Below, in pieces: positions 36,910-44,286 of a DNA stretch of 64,000 nt. The translations under genes were made by a program, and so were the position numbers. Origin of the DNA: Marinomonas profundimaris (lineage in GTDB: Bacteria; Pseudomonadota; Gammaproteobacteria; Pseudomonadales; Marinomonadaceae); contig NZ_AYOZ01000023.1 of NCBI RefSeq assembly GCF_000508165.1, positions 124,001 to 188,000 on the forward strand, written 5' to 3'. Under the pieces are notes generated by a model that saw nothing but the letters and a program-made list of their open reading frames with translations, ran no database searches and was not told the DNA's origin. Every line of letters starts with the position of its first letter. Positions within the stretch are counted from its first letter, which is position 1.

Positions 36910-38373
36910 TTACGCTAATCCACCCATGCACATGTATTTGATTTCAACGTATTCGTCGATGCCGTACTGAGAACCTTCGCGGCCACTTCCAGACTCTTTC
37001 ACACCACCAAATGGCGCGACTTCGCTGGAAATAATACCTTCGTTAATGCCTACCATGCCGTATTCCAAGGCTTCAGAAACACGCCAGATACGCGCAATAT
37101 TTTGGGAATAGAAGTAAGACGCCAAGCCAAATGGGGTATTGTTTGCCATGGCAACAGCTTCTTCTTCGGTTTTGAATTTAAACAAAGGCGCAACAGGGCC
37201 AAAAATCTCATTAGAGAAAATGTCCATGTCTTCGGTCACGCCCGTTAAAATGGTTGGCTCGAAGAAGCGCTCGCCCGCTGTCGACTTGTTTCCGCCGATG
37301 AGCGCTTTCGCGCCTTTGGCAACGGCATCGCCCACCAATTGTTCGACTTTGCTGATGGCCGCGTTATTAATGAGTGGCCCAATAGAAACACCGTCAGAAA
37401 ATCCATCGCCGGTTTTGAATGTTGCCACACGCTTCGCCAATTTCTCGGCAAACGCATCGTAAACGCCTTCTTGGATCAAAAGACGGTTCGCACACACACA
37501 AGTTTGACCTGCGTTACGGTATTTCGACGCGATGGCGCCTTCTACGGCGGCGTCTAGATCGGCATCGTCAAACACGATGAAAGGCGCGTTGCCGCCCAAT
37601 TCCATCGACGTACGTTTCACGGTTTGCGCACACTGAGACAGCAACAATTTGCCCACAGGTGTCGAACCGGTGAAAGATAATTTGCGAACCGTTGGATTGC
37701 CTGTCAGCACGCCGCCAATGGCTTTGGCGTCTTTACCGACAACGACGTTTAAAATACCTGCTGGAATACCCGCTTGATGCGCCAGTTCCGCCAGTGCAAG
37801 CGCACACAACGGTGTTTCGTCAGACGGTTTGATGACAATCGCACACCCTGCCGCCAGCGCTGGACCGGCTTTGCGTGTGATCATCGCGATAGGAAAGTTC
37901 CATGGCGTGATCGCAGCGACAACGCCTATCGGTTGTTTGATGGTCAAAACGCGCTTGTCTTTGGCAAACGTCGGAATCACATCGCCATTCAAGCGACGCG
38001 CTTCGTCCGCAAACCAATCAATAAAAGACGCGCCATAAGCCACTTCGCCTTTGGCTTCTGTAAACGGTTTGCCTTGCTCTAACGTCATCAACGTCGCGAG
38101 GTCGTCTTGGTTGTCGAGAATAAGTTGGTTCCAACGACGTAATAACGTCGCACGTTCTTTTGCTGTGCGGCCTTGCCATTCTTTTTGGGCCTTTTCTGCT
38201 GCTTCCACCGCGAATGTGGTGTCATCTGCACCCAAATCTGCGACATCAATAATGTGCTCGCCATTTGATGGGTTAAGCACCGCGAATGTCTTACCTGACT
38301 TGGCATCGACCCACTCGCCACCAATGTAAGATTGGCTTTTTAATAGAGAGGGCTGAGATAGTATTGCTTTCAT
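36910..38373 (-). CDS. gabD: Succinate-semialdehyde dehydrogenase (NADP+)
   Basis: 487-residue aldehyde dehydrogenase oxidising succinate semialdehyde to succinate. The catalytic Glu is in MELGGNAPFIVFDDADLD, the catalytic Cys in NAGQTCVCANRL, and the C-terminus DEYVEIKYMCMGG is near-identical in style to E. coli GabD. It forms a unit with gabT. The hydroxyproline genes nearby need a 2-oxoglutarate semialdehyde dehydrogenase and none other is in the window, so a second role is possible, inference only. RBS GGAG precedes the ATG. Confidence 0.94.
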   Translation of the reverse strand: MKAILSQPSLLKSQSYIGGEWVDAKSGKTFAVLNPSNGEHIIDVADLGADDTTFAVEAAEKAQKEWQGRTAKERATLLRRWNQLILDNQDDLATLMTLEQGKPFTEAKGEVAYGASFIDWFADEARRLNGDVIPTFAKDKRVLTIKQPIGVVAAITPWNFPIAMITRKAGPALAAGCAIVIKPSDETPLCALALAELAHQAGIPAGILNVVVGKDAKAIGGVLTGNPTVRKLSFTGSTPVGKLLLSQCAQTVKRTSMELGGNAPFIVFDDADLDAAVEGAIASKYRNAGQTCVCANRLLIQEGVYDAFAEKLAKRVATFKTGDGFSDGVSIGPLINNAAISKVEQLVGDAVAKGAKALIGGNKSTAGERFFEPTILTGVTEDMDIFSNEIFGPVAPLFKFKTEEEAVAMANNTPFGLASYFYSQNIARIWRVSEALEYGMVGINEGIISSEVAPFGGVKESGSGREGSQYGIDEYVEIKYMCMGGLA

Positions 38374-38777
38374 AAAAGACTCCAGACTTGGCTACGGAGG
38401 ATGGTTAGTAGTGCGGTGTTAATTAACATAGCACTTTTAATATCAATCGATAGTAGGCAATGGCAACCGTTTGAAAAATGAGAAGCTATCAACTCAATGT
38501 TTGATAGCATTCAAACATTGTCGGCAATAAAGTATCGGAACACGATAAAATCGCTAATCCGATAGGAATTTTGTGCGATGACAAGGGGGGCGTGAAATAC
38601 CCCTGTGTGGGTATAAGTCATTTCTTAGCAATATCGATAGGAATCGAACTGAATTGCACCACACGCTACGTAATCAAGCTATTTGAGGTATAATATCGTC
38701 ATAATTTGAAAGGCAGTTGGTCGACGAAAAACATTATATTCATCAATAAAAACAGCTAATTAAGACAACAAGAGGAC
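38374..38777. other. Gene-free regulatory interval between gabD and the GntR gene
   Basis: About 400 bases. It holds two interlocking inverted repeats near 38485-38520, another loose one (TATCGGA at about 38531 with TCCGATA at about 38556), and AT-rich promoter-like sequence before the GntR gene (GGTATAATATCG near 38690). No gene is visible. Confidence 0.6.
38485..38520. promoter_or_regulatory. Two interlocking inverted repeats upstream of gabD
   Basis: GCTATCAA..TTGATAGC (38485-38508) overlaps CAATGTTTG..CAAACATTG (38495-38520); each has an 8-base spacer and perfect arms. They share bases, so only one can form as a hairpin at a time, or they are binding sites for two dimers. Located about 110 bases upstream of gabD. 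Confidence 0.5.
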
Positions 38778-39452
38778 ATGACATTGGCACAAAAAAGAGC
38801 GGTTATTCGTCAGAGCTTGCCAGACGTTATTGTTGCGGATTTGCGCCAGCGTATTTTGTCTGGTGACCTTGCTGAAGGGGAATTAATTCGTCAGGAACTC
38901 TTGGCAGAAGAATACGATGTCTCTCGAATGCCCATTCGCGAAGCCTTAAAACGTTTGGATGCCGAAGGGCTGGTGGTGTTTACCAACAACCGCGGCGCCA
39001 CTGTGACCTTGCATACGCTTGATGAAATCGCCGAAATTTTTGATGTGCGCATGCTGCTTGAAGTCGACCTTTTCACTCGCGCCATTCCTTTAATGCAAGC
39101 CGCACACTTCACAGAATGCGAGCAACTGCTCAAAGACATGGAAGCGTCTTATCAAGCGGGCGATGTGGCAGCTTGGGGGCCATTAAACGCGCGCTATCAC
39201 AACGTTCTTTATGCCGCGGCTGGCCGAAAACTCACTTCGAATTTACTTGAACGCGCCAGCCTACAATCCAACCGTTACGTGAGTTTGCACATTGATCAAC
39301 TAAAAAACGCAGCGCACGCACAACAAGATCACAGTGAATTATTGTCCTTGGCTCGACAAGGTGACATCAATGGCGCCGCAGAAAAGTTACGTTCTCATAT
39401 TGAAAGCACCAAACTGCAAGTGCTTGAATGGATTGCCGCCGCACGCAGGTAA
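38778..39452 (+). CDS. GntR-family regulator with FCD domain
   Basis: 224-residue GntR regulator of the FadR/VanR-type class: winged helix (IVADLRQRILSGDLAEGELIRQELLAEEYDVSRMPIREALKRL is split across residues 18-61) and a C-terminal FCD ligand domain with metal-binding His positions (ARYHNVLY, HSELL, LRSHIE). AGAGGA lies only one base before the ATG, so the true start may be the TTG two codons later at 38784. It lies between the GABA genes and the hydroxyproline genes and probably controls the latter, since GntR-FCD regulators commonly govern such clusters. Confidence 0.87.
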   Translation: MTLAQKRAVIRQSLPDVIVADLRQRILSGDLAEGELIRQELLAEEYDVSRMPIREALKRLDAEGLVVFTNNRGATVTLHTLDEIAEIFDVRMLLEVDLFTRAIPLMQAAHFTECEQLLKDMEASYQAGDVAAWGPLNARYHNVLYAAAGRKLTSNLLERASLQSNRYVSLHIDQLKNAAHAQQDHSELLSLARQGDINGAAEKLRSHIESTKLQVLEWIAAARR

Positions 39453-39466
39453 TCTTCCTTATTATG

Positions 39467-39606
39467 ACCCCCTCCCAACCTCCCCCTTGTCAGGGGGAGG
39501 AGCTAGCCTTGAAGTATTTATTTCCTTCCTTTGTCAGGTGGAGGGGCTAGACTTGAGGTATTTATTCCCTCCCCTTATCTTCAAGGGGAGGGTTAGGGAG
39601 GGGTTA
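39467..39606. repeat. Dispersed G-rich palindromic element, copy 1
   Basis: Begins ACCCCCTCCCAACCTCC and ends GGTTAGGGAGGGGTTA, imperfect terminal inverted repeats. It has inner hairpins (CCCCC..GGGGG; CCCTCCCCTT..AAGGGGAGGG). The 3' end is a canonical G-quadruplex motif, GGGGAGGGTTAGGGAGGGG at 39585-39603. This copy has an internal tandem duplication of about 55 bp (GTCAGG[GT]GGAGG[AG]GCTAG repeated). It sits between convergent genes; other copies are at 50523 and 53583. Confidence 0.88.
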
Positions 39607-39625
39607 TTCTTGATAATTTACCCAA

Positions 39626-40894
39626 TTAAAACCGCTTTGCCGAAAATGGCGTTAAATCGATGTCTGGCGTTTCGTTATTTGCCAGCATAGCGACTAATTC
39701 GGCGGTGCCTGCCGATTGGGTTAACCCCAAATGTCCATGACCAAAGGCGTAGAGAATTTGTTTAGATCGGCTGGAATAGCCAATCACCGGCAAGCTGTCT
39801 GGCATCGAAGGCCGAAACCCCATCCACTGCTTCCCCCCTTCAATATTCAACCCCGGCAAGAACTCAGCGGCTTTATTCAGTAATGCATCGGCGCGTTTGT
39901 AGTTGGGCTTTAAGGCTAATCCGCCCAACTCAACCGCACCGCCAACACGAACACCATTTCCTATTTTTGTCACCACAAACCCATGGTTACTGAAGGTTAT
40001 GTGTGTTTTTAAGTCAAATTCAGCATTGGATAAGGTAGTGTTGTACCCTCGTTCTGTATCCAGTGGCACATTGTCACCAATCGATAATGCCAATTTTTTT
40101 GACCAAGCACCTGCGGCGATCACCACTTGGCGAGCTTCATAATCTGCCGCGTCGCTTTTTAGTGTGACCGTTCTATCTTGGGAATCGAGGTCGTCATGTA
40201 ACACCATGGAATGGATTGTCGCGATGGCGATTTTACCGCCAAGCCGTTCAAACTCATTGGCTAAATGCTGAGTCCATTCCGCCGGATCACAGACGTTTTT
40301 CCATTCTGGCGTAAACGCCGCGTGGGTGAATCTTGGGTGAATGCCAGGTTGGACTTTGGCAATGGCGGTGGGGGTGAGTAAAAATTCGTAAACCACACCG
40401 TGTTGTTGGCGTGTTTGCCAGTCTGCCAAGCTGGCGTTAAATTCGTCTTGGCCTTCGTAAAGTTGCAACTGCCCTTCTCGACGAATAAATGACTCGCCAT
40501 TCACCGCTTGAATTTGTCGCTCAAGGGCGATTTTTGAGAAGTTCATTAAGCTCGCTTGTGCGGCCAAGGCGGCGTGGTATTTGTCCTGCCAACTGGCGCG
40601 CCAAAAACGCAACATCCAAGGGAGAATTTTCAGTGCGTAGGCAGGGCGAAGTGACAAGGGGCCAAGCGGATCGATTAGCCACTTTGGTGCTTTGCGCATA
40701 ATGCCGGGTGTTGCCAACGGAATAACATCAGCAAAGGCAAACGCGCCCGCATTGCCCGCCGAGGTTTCGGCGGCCACGCCTTTTCGGTCCAGTACCAGTA
40801 CTTGCCGACCTTGTGCTTGCAGCTTCAACGCAATGCTAATGCCGATGATGCCAGCGCCAATCACAATCACATCATGATTTGTTGTCTTATCCAT
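39626..40894 (-). CDS. FAD-dependent D-amino acid dehydrogenase (D-hydroxyproline dehydrogenase-like)
   Basis: 422-residue flavoprotein of the DadA/DAO family. FAD-binding Rossmann motif VIVIGAGIIGISIALKL is at the N-terminus, with TSAGNAGAF and the C-terminal GFRPSMPDSLPVIG / HGHLGLTQSAGTAELV typical of DadA. Position after an epimerase and a DHDPS-family deaminase indicates oxidation of cis-4-hydroxy-D-proline to the pyrroline in the hydroxyproline pathway; specificity is inferred from context. Confidence 0.85.
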   Translation of the reverse strand: MDKTTNHDVIVIGAGIIGISIALKLQAQGRQVLVLDRKGVAAETSAGNAGAFAFADVIPLATPGIMRKAPKWLIDPLGPLSLRPAYALKILPWMLRFWRASWQDKYHAALAAQASLMNFSKIALERQIQAVNGESFIRREGQLQLYEGQDEFNASLADWQTRQQHGVVYEFLLTPTAIAKVQPGIHPRFTHAAFTPEWKNVCDPAEWTQHLANEFERLGGKIAIATIHSMVLHDDLDSQDRTVTLKSDAADYEARQVVIAAGAWSKKLALSIGDNVPLDTERGYNTTLSNAEFDLKTHITFSNHGFVVTKIGNGVRVGGAVELGGLALKPNYKRADALLNKAAEFLPGLNIEGGKQWMGFRPSMPDSLPVIGYSSRSKQILYAFGHGHLGLTQSAGTAELVAMLANNETPDIDLTPFSAKRF

Positions 40895-40930
40895 TTGTTC
40901 ACCGTTTTATCAAAATCCATTTATCCGTAT

Positions 40931-41866
40931 TTAAGACAGGCGAATGCCATTTTTCAAGGGATCGTTCGGGTTAATGATGAGAGTCGCTTCCTTAGTAACA
41001 AACGCCTGACCCGTGATGATAGGAATAACCGCGCCCTCTTTTGACGGCAAATAGCGCAACCGATAACTGCTGCCAATGGTGCTTTCTTGGAGAATTTCCT
41101 CGTCTGGTGCAAGACGACCATCGGCGGCGAGACACGCCAAACGCGCGGAGCTTCCGGTGCCGCATGGCGAACGATCGTAAGCGTTGTCTGGACAAAGCAC
41201 AAAGTTTCGGCTGTGGCCGTTTTCCGTCAATGCTGGCCCATAAAGCACAATGTGATCGAGGATCTCGCCATCTGTACCTGTTAGCTGCTTCTCTTGAATC
41301 GCATGACGAATTTTTATGGCGATTTCGGTGAGGTTACGAAGATTGCTTGGAATCACAGGAATCGGACTGTTATCTACAATAAAGAACCAATTTCCGCCAT
41401 AAGCGATGTCGCCAAAAATTGTACCTATGCCTTCAATGTCGAGTTCAACGCCTTTGTGTAATCGGTGGCTTTCGACGTTTTTCACTGTGACTGTATTGGC
41501 ATCTGACAGCGTCACTTCTACGACACCAACCGGCGTTTCGATTTTGTGCGTGCCGACGCCGATTTTTCCCATGTGAGCCAGCGTTGCCGCGACACCAATC
41601 GTACCGTGACCACACATTCCTATGACGGCGGCAGCGTCGAAATAAATCACCCCAGCGACGCATTCAGGATCGACCGGTTCGACCAGCATCACCCCGACCA
41701 TGGCTTCTTGTCCATAAGGCTCAGACACCACAGAGCGATAAAATTCTTTATGCTCCGTGGCTAAGGTCTTGGCGCGTTCGGCCAAAGAACCAGAACCTAA
41801 ATCTGGCCCACCAGACACAATAACGCGAGTGGGTTCACCTTCCGTATGACTGTCTATGACTTGCAT
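40931..41866 (-). CDS. 4-hydroxyproline 2-epimerase (proline racemase family)
   Basis: 311-residue cofactor-independent epimerase interconverting trans-4-hydroxy-L-proline and cis-4-hydroxy-D-proline. Both catalytic cysteines are present, in MCGHGTIG and DRSPCGTGSSAR. The opening MQVIDSHTEGEPTRVI fixes the start at 41866, which has GGAG upstream and overlaps the upstream gene's stop by 13 bases. Two Cys (not Cys/Thr) point to the epimerase rather than a 3-hydroxyproline dehydratase. Confidence 0.92.
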   Translation of the reverse strand: MQVIDSHTEGEPTRVIVSGGPDLGSGSLAERAKTLATEHKEFYRSVVSEPYGQEAMVGVMLVEPVDPECVAGVIYFDAAAVIGMCGHGTIGVAATLAHMGKIGVGTHKIETPVGVVEVTLSDANTVTVKNVESHRLHKGVELDIEGIGTIFGDIAYGGNWFFIVDNSPIPVIPSNLRNLTEIAIKIRHAIQEKQLTGTDGEILDHIVLYGPALTENGHSRNFVLCPDNAYDRSPCGTGSSARLACLAADGRLAPDEEILQESTIGSSYRLRYLPSKEGAVIPIITGQAFVTKEATLIINPNDPLKNGIRLS

Positions 41867-42834
41867 GTATCTATTACTCCACCTTGTTTTACCCATCCCG
41901 CAAACCAGTCTTTGAAGAGCGCGTATTGATCTTCACAGTAACGACGTTGCGCGGCGTTAAGCTCGTCCGTTTCGTTGAAATGTAAGCGATACTCTTCTTC
42001 GCCGTTTAAGACTAGCAAATATTTGAAAAACAACACCAATTCTGGCCCTTCATCAAAACTGGCGAGCACAGAAAAGGCTTCTTCTAATTCTTGTGCGCGA
42101 ACGCGTGCTTCCGCGTTGCCTTTGGCGGCCAGCCGACATAAATTAGCCAGCAACAAGACTTCGTTCGGTAACGCGGTGCCAATGCCCGTGATCGCACCGA
42201 CGGCGCCGCATTTCACAAATCCGTGATACACCGCCGTGTCGACGCCGATCATCAACAACACGTCATCGTCTTGTGAAGTGATGTTTTCTGCCGCATAACG
42301 CAGCGCTTCTTTGCTACCGAACTCTTTAAAACCGACTAGGTTCTTGTGCTCGGCACGCAACGCAAAAAACAAATCCGCGCGGGTCTCAAAACCATACACC
42401 GGGCTGTTATAAATAATCGCAGGAATCGACGGCGCCGCGTCCAGAATCGCCTTAAAATGATGCTTTTGCGCCGCAATGACGGAACCACGAGACAGCACCC
42501 GAGGAATCACCATCAAACCCGCCGCGCCGACTTTCTCGGCATGGGCCGCCAACGCCACGGCGGATTTGGTATTAATCGCCCCAGTGCCAACCACCACAGG
42601 AATGCCCGCGTTAACCAAACGCTCCACGCCTTCCATGCGCTCCGCATCTGTCAGCAACGGCCAATCGCCCATGGAACCGCAATACACCACCGCCGACATG
42701 CCCGCCGCGATCATCTCCTTGCCTTTCTTCACCAAGTTATCGAAATCTGGCGTGCGATCCGCCTTACAAGGCGTCATCAACGCCGGCATAATGCCGTTGA
42801 AAGCACTTACATCAAAAACGTCATTTTTCATCAT
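41854..42834 (-). CDS. DHDPS-family lyase, probable 1-pyrroline-4-hydroxy-2-carboxylate deaminase
   Basis: 326-residue TIM-barrel aldolase-class protein. The Schiff-base Lys is in VGFKEFGSKE and the catalytic Tyr in IIYNSPVYGF; the N-terminal GIMPALMTPCKADRTPDFD is the family pattern. In hydroxyproline clusters this family deaminates the pyrroline to 2-oxoglutarate semialdehyde. First gene of a three-gene operon with the epimerase and the D-amino acid dehydrogenase. A GntR-like palindrome lies about 50 bases upstream. Confidence 0.87.
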   Translation of the reverse strand: MMKNDVFDVSAFNGIMPALMTPCKADRTPDFDNLVKKGKEMIAAGMSAVVYCGSMGDWPLLTDAERMEGVERLVNAGIPVVVGTGAINTKSAVALAAHAEKVGAAGLMVIPRVLSRGSVIAAQKHHFKAILDAAPSIPAIIYNSPVYGFETRADLFFALRAEHKNLVGFKEFGSKEALRYAAENITSQDDDVLLMIGVDTAVYHGFVKCGAVGAITGIGTALPNEVLLLANLCRLAAKGNAEARVRAQELEEAFSVLASFDEGPELVLFFKYLLVLNGEEEYRLHFNETDELNAAQRRYCEDQYALFKDWFAGWVKQGGVIDTCKS

Positions 42835-42886
42835 TCGATACCTTTTCTAAGAAATTGAAGGGAGTTAGTGTCTATTTATAAAAATG

Positions 42887-42904
42887 TATTTTGTATCCAA
42901 AATA
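42887..42904. promoter_or_regulatory. Putative GntR operator before the hydroxyproline operon
   Basis: TATTTTG-TATC-CAAAATA, a perfect 7-bp inverted repeat in the style of FCD-type GntR operators, 53 bases upstream of the operon's first gene. Candidate site for the regulator at 38778-39452. Confidence 0.6.
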
Positions 42905-43041
42905 TACCCAGTGCAAAAAGTAGTCAATAATTTTTCTATTAAGGTGTAATTTCTACAAAGTGTTATTACAGATCTACTTGCTGGCTCTTGGTGGAATGTG
43001 TTCTATATGTCTGATCAAAATGTTTAATTAAGTTGGAAAAG

Positions 43042-43401
43042 ATGTGTTTGTCCTATTTAGAGCAGTTTATGCGGCAGTGGAAAGCGTATTTGTTGAACGA
43101 ATTAGCCGCTCACGGGCTTGGTTATATGGAAACAGACGTTGGTGATAGTGTGGATATCAAAGCCAATTCCTTGGCCTATTTTTGTTGGCTACGGACGACT
43201 TCTAGAGCGGATAATGGTTTCGGTGAATCAAGAGACGCAATCGCTTGGAAAATGCTAGAAAGGCAGTTGAGAGATCTCGCGAGGAAAGCCGAAAAAGGCA
43301 GCGCCAGCCTAGTTTCTAAGCTGCATCTCGATGAAAGGCAAATTCAGGTCTCTCTTAGTTTTAGTTACGACGCTGAGCAGCATATTGTGTACGTGAGTTG
43401 A
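43042..43401 (+). CDS. Hypothetical protein
   Basis: 119-residue protein that I do not recognise. It is soluble, with helical-looking charged segments (AIAWKMLERQLRDLARKAEKGSASLV) and an N-terminal YLEQFMRQWKAYLLNELAAHGLG. The ATG at 43042 follows GGAAAAG; a TTG start at 43033 is less likely. It lies between the hydroxyproline operon and the HigBA module, with its own promoter region. It might be a regulator or part of the toxin-antitoxin neighbourhood, but nothing shows this. Confidence 0.6.
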   Translation: MCLSYLEQFMRQWKAYLLNELAAHGLGYMETDVGDSVDIKANSLAYFCWLRTTSRADNGFGESRDAIAWKMLERQLRDLARKAEKGSASLVSKLHLDERQIQVSLSFSYDAEQHIVYVS

Positions 43402-43445
43402 TATGTATTTCGGACTAGGTTTTGTATTCCATGGCGGGTAAGAAT

Positions 43446-43473
43446 AAAAGCCGTTTTGATCAAACGGCTTTTT
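43446..43473. terminator. Terminator at the 3' end of higA
   Basis: AAAAGCCGTTT-TGATC-AAACGGCTTTT with T-runs both ways. The stem overlaps the last codons of higA and also serves the hypothetical gene on the other strand. Confidence 0.88.
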
Positions 43474-43840
43474 CATTGTCTAAGCGGTAGTCTTTAATTA
43501 AACATTCTAAAGGGATGTGCAGGCCTTTATTCAAGCTGCGGATCATGGTTAGACTTAAGCGTCTTTTCTTGTTTAACACTTCGCTGACCCGACTACGTTG
43601 ACCTAGATATTCGATTAGATCTGTATCCTTTAAATTCATTTGTTCCATGCGAAATTTGATGGCTTCTATCGGATCGGGTGGATCGATAGCGTGATGCTTT
43701 TCTTCGTAGGCTTCAGCAAGTGCAGCTAAAATTTCCATTTCATCACCATCCGGCGTATTCGGTTTAGCGTCACGTAGGCTACGCATGCGCAAGACAGCGG
43801 CGTCTAGATCATCATCGTTTTTAATAGGATTAATGTTCAT
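43460..43840 (-). CDS. higA: HigA-type antitoxin
   Basis: 126-residue antitoxin with a C-terminal HTH_XRE domain: EAIKFRMEQMNLKDTDLIEYLGQRSRVSEVLNKKR lies in residues 58-95 region, followed by SLTMIRSLNKGLHIPLECLI. The acidic N-terminal part (DGDEMEILAALAEAYEEKHHAID) fits the HigA2/YgjM class of two-component partners of HigB. It follows higB by 11 bases, the toxin-first order typical of HigBA. Confidence 0.9.
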   Translation of the reverse strand: MNINPIKNDDDLDAAVLRMRSLRDAKPNTPDGDEMEILAALAEAYEEKHHAIDPPDPIEAIKFRMEQMNLKDTDLIEYLGQRSRVSEVLNKKRRLSLTMIRSLNKGLHIPLECLIKDYRLDNEKAV

Positions 43841-43851
43841 TTTTTTACCTC

Positions 43852-44151
43852 TTAAAGTGAATCAATATCCACTTTGTCATATTGCTTGTGAGTGCCTACG
43901 AACAGTACGTAGCAGTGAGAGCATCCGTAATCTATTTCAACGACTAGGCGGTATTTATTGCCGTGAATATTAAAGATTACCTTGTTATTTTTTATGACAC
44001 TCGCATGACGATATTGTTCTTTTATGTCATGTGGCGTCTTCCAAACAGCATGCTTTGTCTCATCATGCCATGCTTTTAGAGGTTGCTCCGAATCCTGAAA
44101 CTCCTTCTGTTCCCAAAATTCTCTTAGTGTTCTTTTGGTGAATATTCTCAT
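43852..44151 (-). CDS. higB: HigB-type mRNA interferase toxin
   Basis: 99-residue toxin of the HigB_toxin family, a RelE-like ribosome-dependent mRNA endonuclease. MRIFTKRTLREFWEQ, PLKAWHDETKHAVWKTPHDIKEQYRHASVI, VIFNIHGNKYRLVVEIDY and FVGTHKQYDKVD are characteristic. The start at 44151 has GGAAGAG upstream; longer in-frame extension to 44268 would run through the promoter and is rejected. A promoter and operator palindrome lie 25-60 bases upstream. Confidence 0.92.
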   Translation of the reverse strand: MRIFTKRTLREFWEQKEFQDSEQPLKAWHDETKHAVWKTPHDIKEQYRHASVIKNNKVIFNIHGNKYRLVVEIDYGCSHCYVLFVGTHKQYDKVDIDSL

Positions 44152-44175
44152 GTGACTACTCTTCCATGTAAGTCT

Positions 44176-44210
44176 TTTCCCATTATGGGAAACGGAATGT
44201 AACATTGCAA
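44176..44210 (-). promoter_or_regulatory. higBA promoter with autoregulatory palindrome
   Basis: On the minus strand, -35 TTGCAA (44205-44210), 17-base spacer, -10 CATAAT (44182-44187). The -10 lies inside the perfect palindrome TTTCCCAT-A-ATGGGAAA (44176-44192), so HigA binding would block RNA polymerase directly. Confidence 0.8.
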
Positions 44211-44227
44211 CTTTTTTTCCAAACGAG

Positions 44228-44254
44228 AAAAGCCGACTGGTTAGCCGGCTTTTT
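44228..44254 (-). terminator. lpd terminator
   Basis: AAAAGCCG..CGGCTTTT, 8-bp stem with an inner CT/AG pair; T-tract in both directions. It separates lpd from the higBA promoter. Confidence 0.85.
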
Positions 44255-44286
44255 ATTAAGTGATACATGAAGGGTGTCTAAAAACG

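Noticed and set aside
44152-44268. Longer HigB reading frame
   Set aside because: The extension crosses the higBA promoter and operator palindrome; HigB proteins start at MRIFTKR-type sequence.
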